36,005 nucleotides of DNA, taken from positions 1 through 36,005 of the forward strand of contig CAMPKC010000051.1 of NCBI GenBank assembly GCA_946887045.1, given 5' to 3'. The DNA is from an uncultured Sphingobacteriaceae bacterium (GTDB lineage Bacteria > Bacteroidota > Bacteroidia > Sphingobacteriales > Sphingobacteriaceae). Position numbers and translations under genes: made by a program. The notes under the pieces were generated by a model. That model searched no databases. It worked only from the letters and a program-made list of their open reading frames with translations, and had not been told where the DNA came from. Shown here piece after piece: positions 27,376 through 34,484 of this stretch. The number at the start of each line of letters is the position of its first letter. The first letter of the stretch is position 1.

Positions 27376-27795
27376 ATGAAAATAGGCGGCTTTTTAGTGA
27401 GTTTGTTTTTGATTTCGTTGTTTTCTTGTAAAAAGGACGATGGCGATCGTATTCCGGAAGTATATGTCAGATATGATATTAGCAAGATTGAATTCGACCA
27501 GAATGATATAAATGGAGTTTTACTGGTGAACGGACATGGAGTTGCAGGTCTGATAATTTATAAGACATCCAATAATACTTACAAAGCGTATGATAGATGC
27601 AGTTCGGTGGAGCCTGCAAAAAAATGCGCAGTTGCTCCTGATGAGAGTTTTACCGTGACCGATCCCTGTAGCGGGGCAAAGTTTTTTCTAATGGATGGTT
27701 CTCCTGCAAAGGCGCCAGCCGTAAGATCATTGAAAGAGTACCGGGTACTTACTACATCTTTTCAAATACTGATATCCAATGATTATGGAAATTGA
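27376..27795 (+). CDS. Rieske-like lipoprotein lacking the histidine ligands
   Basis: A 139-residue lipoprotein with the lipobox LFSC (Cys18). The mature part has the layout of a Rieske [2Fe-2S] domain: a beta strand with YKAYDRC, then TDPCSGAKFFLMDGSP, then a closing LKEYRV. Canonical Rieske proteins carry C-x-H and C-x-x-H; here the equivalent sites read C75-S-S77 and C98-S-G-A101, so both cysteines remain while both histidines are gone. It cannot bind a normal Rieske cluster. It lies three bases after pheS and overlaps the TetR gene by 17 bases, so the three are probably one transcript. The Rieske assignment is by motif layout, not by search; its role is unknown. Confidence 0.7.
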   Translation: MKIGGFLVSLFLISLFSCKKDDGDRIPEVYVRYDISKIEFDQNDINGVLLVNGHGVAGLIIYKTSNNTYKAYDRCSSVEPAKKCAVAPDESFTVTDPCSGAKFFLMDGSPAKAPAVRSLKEYRVLTTSFQILISNDYGN

Positions 27796-28360
27796 TAAGA
27801 TAAAGGAAAGTATTTTAAAGGCTGCCCAGGATCTTTTCCGAAAATACGGTTATCATAAAACCAGTGTAAATGAAATTGCAAAGAAAGCTAAAATAGCAAA
27901 GGCTACGCTTTACAAATATTTTGAAAGCAAGGAAGTTTTGCTCCATTATATTTTGATGGATTTCATTCGAATCAGCGTAAATGAAATTATTGAAAAAGGG
28001 GCCGAGGAAACAGATAAGGAGGCATATCTCAGTAATTTGATTCTTGAAACCAGCCGGCTTTCATATACAATCTGCAACGAATTTATTGGCTGGGATTTTA
28101 TCCGCGAATCAACCAATGCTCAGGGTTTTTTAAAACTTTTGTCTGATGATTTGGAAGTTTTTCTAATACAATCTTATCGCGAAACTCATCTGTTTAAAGG
28201 CGATGAGCATTATGCTGAAAAATTGCGCTTTCTGATCAAGTCAAGCAAAGCCATCGTTTTTTCATTTGCATTTACTTCTGTCACCGACTCGGATGTTCGT
28301 AAGCATTTTGTTAGTTTTCAAAAAGAAATTTTGCCTTACCTGGTAAAAGCAGCCATTTAA
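27779..28360 (+). CDS. TetR/AcrR-family transcriptional regulator
   Basis: A 193-residue DNA-binding regulator. The N-terminal helix-turn-helix is typical (ILKAAQDLFRKYGYHKTSVNEIAKKAKIAKATLYKYFESKE, about residues 10-50). The C-terminal ligand-binding and dimerisation domain is not informative. The gene starts inside the end of the lipoprotein gene (17-base overlap); a second ATG two codons later (27785) is an alternative start. TetR proteins often repress a neighbouring transporter or enzyme operon, but no such gene is adjacent, so the target is unknown. Confidence 0.9.
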   Translation: MIMEIDKIKESILKAAQDLFRKYGYHKTSVNEIAKKAKIAKATLYKYFESKEVLLHYILMDFIRISVNEIIEKGAEETDKEAYLSNLILETSRLSYTICNEFIGWDFIRESTNAQGFLKLLSDDLEVFLIQSYRETHLFKGDEHYAEKLRFLIKSSKAIVFSFAFTSVTDSDVRKHFVSFQKEILPYLVKAAI

Positions 28361-28449
28361 TTTTTTTAGAAAAGATCGTTGCGAGGTAATAGGTCGGCAT
28401 TCCCTCATCTCAAATTATACACTTCTAATAGTTCTCGTACAAAAAATAT

Positions 28450-28457
28450 TATTTTTG
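28450..28457 (+). promoter_or_regulatory. -7 promoter box immediately before rlmD
   Basis: TATTTTTG matches TAnnTTTG and is only six bases from the ATG at 28464. Transcription would start at or within a few bases of the ATG, so the mRNA may be leaderless. It also shows that the in-frame TTG at 28455 is part of the promoter, not a start codon. Confidence 0.6.
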
Positions 28458-28463
28458 CCGCAC

Positions 28464-29906
28464 ATGAAAAGAATTCCTGCAGAGAAAAAGCGCATAGAAA
28501 ACATCCTGGTAACAGATATTGCGGAAGGTGGTAGAGGTGTTGGTAAATCGGATGATCTAGTTCTTTTTATTGAAAAAGCCGTTCCCGGCGATGTGGTTGA
28601 TGTTGAGCTGTATAAAAAGAAAAAGAATTTTGCTGAAGCGAAAGTAACAGTCTTGATAAAACCCTCCGAACACAGGACCGAACCGTTCTGTCCGCATTTC
28701 GGAGTTTGCGGAGGGTGTAAATGGCAGCATATGACGTATGAAGCCCAACTTCAGTTCAAACAAAAAAGCGTCTTTGATGCTCTCGAGCGCCTTGCAAAAG
28801 TGGATGTTTCTAATGCAGAACCTATCTTGGCATCGTTTGAGACCCGTTATTACCGCAACAAACTGGAGTTTACTTTTTCTAATAAGCGCTGGCTCACTGA
28901 TGGTGATATGGCAGATCAGCGGGAAGACAGAGAAATGAATGCTTTAGGTTTTCATGTGCCTTTGCGTTTTGATAAGATTTTAGATATTGATGTTTGTTAC
29001 CTGCAGACTGATCCCTCCAATGAGATCAGGAATGCTATAAAGAATTTTGCGCTCCAGGAAAGTATTAGCTTTTATGACCTTAGAAATCATGAAGGTGCTT
29101 TAAGAAATCTTATAATCAGAACTTCAACCACCGGTGAACTGATGGTAATTGTCGTTTTTGCTTATGTGTCAGAAGATGAGGTTCAAAAGACGATGGCGTT
29201 TGTAAAAGATCGTTTCTCTCAGATAACTTCTTTACTGTATATCATTAATCAGAAAAAAAACGATACCATTTTCGATCAGGATATCCACTTATTCAGCGGA
29301 CGGGATTTCATCTTTGAACAAATGAAAGACGAGATTGGAAAAGAGGATCTTAAATTTAAAATTGGTCCGAAATCTTTTTACCAAACCAATTCATTGCAGG
29401 CTTATGAACTGTATCTGATTACCCGCCAGTTCGCTGGCTTTAAGGGTGACGAGCTGGTGTACGATTTATATACAGGGGCCGGCACCATTGCAAATTTTGT
29501 GGCCAGGCATGTGCGTGAAGTAGTTGGGGTAGAATATGTCCCCACTGCGATAGAAGATGCAGTGATTAATTCTGAACTTAATAATATTCGGAATACAAAA
29601 TTCTATGCCGGCGATATGAAAGATGTTCTGACTCCTGAGTTTGTACTGGAACACGGAAAACCAGATGTAATTATTACCGACCCTCCAAGAGCGGGAATGC
29701 ATGCTGATGTGGTGGCAAGAATTCTTGAAATTGAAGCGCCGAAAATTGTTTATGTGAGTTGTAATGCTGCTACACAGGCCCGGGATGTAGCTTTATTGAA
29801 GGAGAAGTATTCTGTAACCAGAATTCGTCCGGTGGATATGTTTCCGCATACACAACACGTTGAAAATGTCGTTTTATTGGAATTAGTAAATCCAGCAAAA
29901 TTCTAG
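28464..29906 (+). CDS. rlmD: 23S rRNA (uracil-C5)-methyltransferase, RlmD family
   Basis: SAM-dependent methyltransferase forming 5-methyluridine in 23S rRNA; 480 residues. An N-terminal TRAM domain (ILVTDIAEGGRGVGKSDDLVLFIE) binds RNA. The [4Fe-4S] cysteines sit in CPHFGVCGGCKW, with the fourth likely in VCYLQTD. The methyltransferase core has DLYTGAGTIANFVA (SAM site), DPPRAGM and the catalytic SCNAATQARD. Whether it methylates U1939, U747 or another site cannot be told from sequence alone. The start is the ATG at 28464; the frame extends to a TTG at 28455 that belongs to the promoter. It begins a unit with the next two genes. Confidence 0.93.
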   Translation: MKRIPAEKKRIENILVTDIAEGGRGVGKSDDLVLFIEKAVPGDVVDVELYKKKKNFAEAKVTVLIKPSEHRTEPFCPHFGVCGGCKWQHMTYEAQLQFKQKSVFDALERLAKVDVSNAEPILASFETRYYRNKLEFTFSNKRWLTDGDMADQREDREMNALGFHVPLRFDKILDIDVCYLQTDPSNEIRNAIKNFALQESISFYDLRNHEGALRNLIIRTSTTGELMVIVVFAYVSEDEVQKTMAFVKDRFSQITSLLYIINQKKNDTIFDQDIHLFSGRDFIFEQMKDEIGKEDLKFKIGPKSFYQTNSLQAYELYLITRQFAGFKGDELVYDLYTGAGTIANFVARHVREVVGVEYVPTAIEDAVINSELNNIRNTKFYAGDMKDVLTPEFVLEHGKPDVIITDPPRAGMHADVVARILEIEAPKIVYVSCNAATQARDVALLKEKYSVTRIRPVDMFPHTQHVENVVLLELVNPAKF

Positions 29907-29909
29907 GTA

Positions 29910-30305
29910 ATGGAAATCAGAGATTTAATTAATCAGCCCGACGGAGAGGGAGCCGAACCTCAAAAGTCAAGTCCGCTTAAAAGTTTGGAATCAGATTTAA
30001 AGCTTTACAGTGAATCGATTAAAGAGATAGCTGGCGAAATTTTAAACGAAGGCTTGTCTGAGTACCCCATCTTTGTTGCCCATCAACATGAGGTTGCTTT
30101 AGGTGAACTTATTTTGGATAAAAATGAACTCAATACTTCATGGTCCATTCAGGCATCAATGCTTGAAGAATTTGTAGAAAAGGGAGTTATTCATAAAGAT
30201 AAAAGGGAGCGTTTTATTAAGCAGTATAAAAATCCTAACGAGTTTATGTGCTTATTCGTAGTTGTGCCTGAAGGAGCGAATTTTGTGTTTTATCCTTATA
30301 TTTAA
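29910..30305 (+). CDS. Hypothetical protein, 131 residues
   Basis: A soluble protein not matching any domain I recognise by name. The N-terminal ~30 residues are polar and probably disordered (NQPDGEGAEPQKSSPLKS). Then come a helix (LKLYSESIKEIAGEILNEG), a strand with FVAHQHEVALGELIL, a helical section (IQASMLEEFVEKGVI), and a C-terminal FMCLFVVVPEGANFVFYPY. It starts three bases after rlmD and is likely co-translated with it, ahead of the phosphoribosyltransferase gene. Good composition and tight packing support it as a real gene. Confidence 0.8.
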   Translation: MEIRDLINQPDGEGAEPQKSSPLKSLESDLKLYSESIKEIAGEILNEGLSEYPIFVAHQHEVALGELILDKNELNTSWSIQASMLEEFVEKGVIHKDKRERFIKQYKNPNEFMCLFVVVPEGANFVFYPYI

Positions 30306-30337
30306 AAATCCATTTTTAAGCGCTAAACTTCAAAAGA

Positions 30338-30844
30338 ATGCCAGATAAAAAAATTCTTATTCTCGACAAAAAGCAAATTCAACAGAAGATTACCCGCATG
30401 GCTTACCAGATATGGGAGGATAATCTGGGTGAATCGGAACTGGTAATTGCCGGAATAATCAATTGTGGTTATACGCTGGCAGAGCGTTTGCAAAAAGAGT
30501 TGGAAAGAATATCGGGCATTAAGGTGGTTTTGATGAAGATTTCTTTAGATAAAGAAATCTCACATTTACAGGCCGATACGGATGTGTCTATCGAAAGTTG
30601 CAAAAACAAAGTTGTGATCCTGACAGACGATGTGTTAAACAGCGGCAGAACATTGGCCTATGGCTTGGGCGTGTTTTTAAACATTCCTTTGAAGAAGCTT
30701 CGCACCGCAGTTTTGGTAAATCGAAGTCATAGGATATTTCCTGTTTCGCCCGACTTTACAGGATTAGATCTGGCTACCGTTATTAAAGAGCATGTCGACG
30801 TGCTTTTAAACGAGTCTGAAGAGGATGCTGTCTATTTAAGATGA
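30338..30844 (+). CDS. PyrR-family phosphoribosyltransferase
   Basis: A 168-residue type I phosphoribosyltransferase. The PRPP-binding loop is VVILTDDVLNSGRT (residues 92-105). The late motif VNRSHRIFPVSPDFTGLDLAT parallels the R-x-x-P-x-x-P-D-F-x-G region of PyrR, the uracil phosphoribosyltransferase and pyr-operon attenuation protein. In Bacteroidota a PyrR-like gene next to aroK is a recurring arrangement, but the pyr operon is not nearby and the substrate base is unproven. Its 3' end overlaps the convergent aroK gene by 13 bases. Confidence 0.88.
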   Translation: MPDKKILILDKKQIQQKITRMAYQIWEDNLGESELVIAGIINCGYTLAERLQKELERISGIKVVLMKISLDKEISHLQADTDVSIESCKNKVVILTDDVLNSGRTLAYGLGVFLNIPLKKLRTAVLVNRSHRIFPVSPDFTGLDLATVIKEHVDVLLNESEEDAVYLR

Positions 30845-31347
30845 TCTGCGGTTTTTAAAATTTCAATAATTTTTTCCGGATTTTGATCCATTCCTTTAAC
30901 AACGAGCTCTGCTTGTTTATAAAATTTTTCGCGTAACTCTAGTCTTTCTGCAATAAATTGTTCCAGTTGCTCACCTTTCAAATTTTGTAGCACAGGGCGC
31001 TGTTCTGTGCCGTTCTCTAATCTTTTGGCTAGTGCTTTCGGTGATAAAGAAAGATAAATAGTCGTACCGTTTTCGTTCATCCATTGCAAATTATCGAAGA
31101 AACAGGGAGCCCCTCCGCCGGTCGCAATAACGCTATTTTCCGGTAGGTTGATAGTTTTTAACGCGGAACTTTCAAGTTCTCTAAAAGCCTCTTCGCCGTG
31201 TTTCTGAAAATATTCGCTGATAGACATGTTTACCATGCGCTCAATTTCTTTGTCGATGTCCACAAACGTGTAACCCAGCTTTAAAGCTAGCTTTTTGCCT
31301 AAAGTGCTTTTGCCGCAACCCATAAACCCGATTAAAAATATCTTCAT
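30832..31347 (-). CDS. aroK: Shikimate kinase
   Basis: Phosphorylates shikimate at O3 with ATP, the fifth step to chorismate and aromatic amino acids. Walker A is GFMGCGKS (7-14), shikimate-binding Asp33 lies in VDIDKEI, GGGAP marks the substrate site, and the lid arginine is in EQRPVL. The length of 171 is typical. It is the last gene of a four-gene minus-strand operon, sharing ATGA with the DinB gene upstream. Its coding end overlaps the end of the convergent phosphoribosyltransferase gene, so no terminator lies between them. Confidence 0.95.
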   Translation of the reverse strand: MKIFLIGFMGCGKSTLGKKLALKLGYTFVDIDKEIERMVNMSISEYFQKHGEEAFRELESSALKTINLPENSVIATGGGAPCFFDNLQWMNENGTTIYLSLSPKALAKRLENGTEQRPVLQNLKGEQLEQFIAERLELREKFYKQAELVVKGMDQNPEKIIEILKTADHLK

Positions 31348-31784
31348 AACAGCCCCTCGCGTTTGTAAGCAATAAAATCAGTTACAGGAGGCGCTATCTC
31401 ATTTAAGCGGAATTGCATAGCAATTTGAGCCCGATGATAAGTTGAATGATTAATAATCTGAAATAAAATGTCTGAAGTTTTATTTTCAAAAAAGCCGCCC
31501 TCGGGGTTTGCATATTTAACAATGCTATTCAGATCTGTTTTTACGATCGCATATAGATTCGACATATTCTCGGCAAACAGTGACTCAAAGGCGCTTTTCG
31601 GATGTATCTGAAAGCGTTGAAACGACGAGCTCACTCCTTTAATTCGGCTTATCCAGATATGTTGGCTGTTCAGAACATGGCTGAATAAGTATTCAGCTTC
31701 AGATATGGTTTTCTCTGAGCTTAAGAAAGTGGCTATAATTTTAGAATCTGCTATTTCTGTATAGCGTACGAGTTCTTCAAACAT
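31344..31784 (-). CDS. DinB-family protein
   Basis: A 146-residue four-helix-bundle protein of the DinB/YfiT superfamily, whose members are metal-dependent hydrolases or thiol transferases. Candidate metal ligands are His36 or His42 (SHVLNSQHIW) and His113/His117 (INHSTYHRAQ), the usual H ... HxxxH layout. The substrate is unknown. Its stop codon overlaps the aroK start (ATGA, 31344-31347), and it starts five bases after the DoxX-like gene ends, so the genes are translationally coupled. Confidence 0.9.
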   Translation of the reverse strand: MFEELVRYTEIADSKIIATFLSSEKTISEAEYLFSHVLNSQHIWISRIKGVSSSFQRFQIHPKSAFESLFAENMSNLYAIVKTDLNSIVKYANPEGGFFENKTSDILFQIINHSTYHRAQIAMQFRLNEIAPPVTDFIAYKREGLL

Positions 31785-31789
31785 TCCGT

Positions 31790-32944
31790 CTATTTTTTAC
31801 TAAAATATTCTTTTTCCAGTTTCTCATATGAAGGAAGCATATGAAAATGCCATTTGTCAATCACAATCCCATCTTTAAGTAAAAGTAAACCCGGATTGGA
31901 TCTGACCATACTTTTCAGTGGTACACCATCTGCATTGAAAACCTCCATCACCAGTTTGTTGCGCTTTCTGAAAACTTCCATGCTATCTGGAGATGCCGAC
32001 GTGAGCAGAACGGTGCGGATGTTGTAATTTTCAGCGCTGTTAATGGCCAATGCATTTAAATCACCTATGGCATTTATATTAGCTTTGTTTAGCTGCTCGG
32101 CTACAATCACCAGATTGTAATACGGATTCTCGATTATTTCTGAAGTGTAATCCGTGCCCTGACTATCCGCAATCTTTAAATCTCTGATTTTTGGCTCAAA
32201 TCCTTTTTTAACCAGTTTACTTTCGGGCGTTCCAATGATTTCCCAGTTTGCATCTTTCCATATTTCGGTTTCCAGATACTCCTTGTCGGTCATCTTTTTT
32301 GTTTCGCCCGATTTTTTATTTTTTAATGAATACCTGATCTCGTAAATATCAAGCGGAGCACCCTCGGGAATTTTCATGTATTCGGGCAGATTAGCGCCCT
32401 TATGGTAAGGAAGAAAATCTTTTACCGGAAGAAAGTTGTATGTGTATAAGGCAAATCCGAATGAAAGCACCGAAGTAATAATCAAGGCTCTGGTTTCGGC
32501 TTTTTCCGACTTAAGAACCGGCTGTATTTTATCTCTGTTTAAATAAATTATAACGATAAAAAATAAGAGTATTAAATCCTTTGTAAACGACTGCCATGGA
32601 GTTAATGGAATGGCATCTCCGAAGCATCCGCAACTTCTGACAACATCAAATGCTGCAGAGTAAAATGTTAGAAAAGTAAAAAAAACTACCAGTGCAAGTA
32701 ATCCGATGCTGGTTTGTCTGGCTCGTATCCCCAGCAATAAAGCAACTCCCAAAATTATTTCTAAGGCACAGATGATAATTGCAATGGCAACCGCGAAGCT
32801 GTTTAAAAAATCTATGTGGAATACTTCAAAATACTCTTCCAGTTTATAGCCAAAGCCAAGCGGATCATTCGCTTTTATTAACCCCGAAAAGATGAAGATA
32901 ATGCCGACAAAGAATCTTGAAAAGATCACAGGAAATTTTTTCAT
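31790..32944 (-). CDS. BT_3928-type DoxX/MauE membrane protein with C-terminal thioredoxin-like domain
   Basis: A 384-residue inner-membrane protein. The N-terminal half is a four-helix DoxX/MauE-like domain (FFVGIIFIFSGLIKANDPLGF, helices to ~residue 130) with a CxC pair, Cys105 and Cys107 (SCGCFGD), at the end of the third helix, a feature of MauE/DoxX redox proteins. A further hydrophobic segment is near residue 155. The C-terminal domain (~225-380) resembles a thioredoxin fold (YNLVIVAEQL, IRTVLLTSASPDSMEVFRKR, SNPGLLLLKDGIVIDKWH) but has no CxxC. This matches the Bacteroidota BT_3928 family of unknown function. Overlap of ATGA with DUF1599 shows an operon. Confidence 0.88.
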   Translation of the reverse strand: MKKFPVIFSRFFVGIIFIFSGLIKANDPLGFGYKLEEYFEVFHIDFLNSFAVAIAIIICALEIILGVALLLGIRARQTSIGLLALVVFFTFLTFYSAAFDVVRSCGCFGDAIPLTPWQSFTKDLILLFFIVIIYLNRDKIQPVLKSEKAETRALIITSVLSFGFALYTYNFLPVKDFLPYHKGANLPEYMKIPEGAPLDIYEIRYSLKNKKSGETKKMTDKEYLETEIWKDANWEIIGTPESKLVKKGFEPKIRDLKIADSQGTDYTSEIIENPYYNLVIVAEQLNKANINAIGDLNALAINSAENYNIRTVLLTSASPDSMEVFRKRNKLVMEVFNADGVPLKSMVRSNPGLLLLKDGIVIDKWHFHMLPSYEKLEKEYFSKK

Positions 32945-33483
32945 TTAACTCCAAGTTTAATCAGTGCAAAAACAGAATAATTCAGCATGTCCTGATAATT
33001 CGCTTTAACTCCTTCAGAAGCCAGAGTCTGACCCTGATTGTCTTCAATTTGCTTTACGCGAAGAATTTTCATTAAGATCAGATCAGTTAAGGAGCTGATT
33101 CGCATATCACGCCATGCTTCACCGTAATCGTGGTTTTTAGCAAACATTAGTTCCTTAGTTTCATTTGCCTTTTTATTGAACTCAATCTCCACTTGCTCTG
33201 ATGGAAGTTCGAAGGGTGCATTGGCGTTAAGTTCTAACTGCATCATTGCTATGATGCAATAATTGATAATTCCAATATATTCCGGTATGATATCCTCCCC
33301 AACTTTCGATATTTTTTTTTCTTCGAGGGTGCGTATTCGCTGTGCTTTAATAAAAATCTGATCGGTTATCGAACTTGGACGGAGAATGCGCCATGCCGTG
33401 CCATAGTCTTTGGTTTTTTTTATAAACAGATCCTTGCAAATTGTAATAACCGCGTCGTATTCTTCTGCTGTATTATTTATCAA
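32941..33483 (-). CDS. DUF1599-domain protein with internal duplication
   Basis: A 180-residue protein of two repeats: residues ~20-83 and ~114-176 align along their full length (KKTKDYGTAWRILRPSSITD against AKNHDYGEAWRDMRISSLTD; then FIKAQRIRTLEE against LMKILRVKQIED; then IINYCIIAMMQL against MLNYSVFALIKL). This is the DUF1599 family, related to domains found in nucleotide-modification systems, without a known activity. The start is a TTG codon (33481-33483): no in-frame ATG exists in the N-terminal region, and a TAA stop lies just upstream. It begins the four-gene operon ending in aroK and is divergent from folP. Confidence 0.85.
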   Translation of the reverse strand: MINNTAEEYDAVITICKDLFIKKTKDYGTAWRILRPSSITDQIFIKAQRIRTLEEKKISKVGEDIIPEYIGIINYCIIAMMQLELNANAPFELPSEQVEIEFNKKANETKELMFAKNHDYGEAWRDMRISSLTDLILMKILRVKQIEDNQGQTLASEGVKANYQDMLNYSVFALIKLGVK

Positions 33484-33499
33484 AGCTTAAATTATTTGA

Positions 33500-33526
33500 T
33501 TGTACGATGAATAAAGCTGTATTTTG
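33500..33526 (+). promoter_or_regulatory. Bacteroidota-type promoter of folP
   Basis: A TTG (33500-33502) is followed after 17 bases by TATTTTG (33520-33526), a -7 box one base shorter than TAnnTTTG. The folP ATG is only seven bases further, implying a very short leader. This promoter lies in the 50-base spacer to the divergent DUF1599 gene. Confidence 0.55.
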
Positions 33527-33533
33527 CCTTTAA

Positions 33534-34439
33534 ATGGCGGATAAAAATACAGAATTTCATCAGAATAAATCGTCTTTTAGAATTGATACTTCAGCGGCTC
33601 TTGAAAAGAAAACTCTGAATGTTTGCGGAAGGCTCATTGACTTTGAAACTCCCAAAGTAATGGGGATTTTAAACATCACTCCCGATTCTTTTTTCGAAGG
33701 CAGCCGTATCAGTTCTGTTCAGCAAGCTCTCCTGGCAACAGAGAAAATGCTCGGCGAGGGAGCTGGTTTTGTTGATGTGGGAGCTTATTCGTCAAGACCA
33801 GGGGCGGCGGATGTTTCTGAGAATGAAGAGATACAACGTTTAATTCCCATAGTAAAGGCTTTGGTTAAAGAATTTCCGCAAGCATTAATTTCTGTTGATA
33901 CTTTTAGATCGAATGTTGCAGCGGCTGGCATTTTAGAGGGTGCGAGCATGATCAACGATATCTCCGCCGGCGATCTGGATCCTAAGATGTTTGAAACAGT
34001 GGGTCGTTTAAAAGTGCCTTACGTTTTCATGCACATGAAGGGAACGCCGCAGACAATGAAGGGATTGGCGCAATATGATAATGTTGTTACAGACGTAATG
34101 AAGTATCTTTTGAAGAAGATTGATCAACTAAAGGTGGCTGGCGTTACTGATTTTATCCTGGATCCCGGATTTGGATTTGCCAAAACGATCGAGCATAATT
34201 ATGAGCTGTTAAACCAATTTGAACTGTTCAAATCTCTTGGAGCACCAGTGTTGGCTGGTCTGTCGCGAAAGTCGATGATTTGGAAAGTTTTGGGAATAGA
34301 AAATAAAGACGCCCTGAACGGGACAACGGTTTTAAATACGATCGCTTTGATGAAAGGTGCCGATATTTTGAGGGTACATGACGTGAAGCCGGCAGTTGAG
34401 GCTGTAACTTTATTGCAAAAAATGAATTCGCTGGTATGA
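33534..34439 (+). CDS. folP: Dihydropteroate synthase
   Basis: Joins p-aminobenzoate to dihydropterin pyrophosphate in folate synthesis; the target of sulfonamides. Motifs: MGILNITPDSFF, GAYSSRPGA, SVDTFRSNVA, INDISAG, YVFMHMKGTPQTM, DPGFGFAKT and GLSRKSMI. The 301-residue chain has an N-terminal extension of about 35 residues before the TIM barrel (FHQNKSSFRIDTSAALEKKT), somewhat longer than the minimal enzyme but seen in Bacteroidota. cdaA follows after 45 bases on the same strand, a conserved pair in this phylum. Confidence 0.95.
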   Translation: MADKNTEFHQNKSSFRIDTSAALEKKTLNVCGRLIDFETPKVMGILNITPDSFFEGSRISSVQQALLATEKMLGEGAGFVDVGAYSSRPGAADVSENEEIQRLIPIVKALVKEFPQALISVDTFRSNVAAAGILEGASMINDISAGDLDPKMFETVGRLKVPYVFMHMKGTPQTMKGLAQYDNVVTDVMKYLLKKIDQLKVAGVTDFILDPGFGFAKTIEHNYELLNQFELFKSLGAPVLAGLSRKSMIWKVLGIENKDALNGTTVLNTIALMKGADILRVHDVKPAVEAVTLLQKMNSLV

Positions 34440-34484
34440 CAAGGTTTTCGAACAGTTTCCACTATAAATTAGTATTTTCAACGC

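Noticed and set aside
28455..28463. A TTG start for rlmD three codons upstream of the ATG
   Set aside because: The TTG is the end of the -7 box TATTTTTG, so it would lie upstream of the transcription start.
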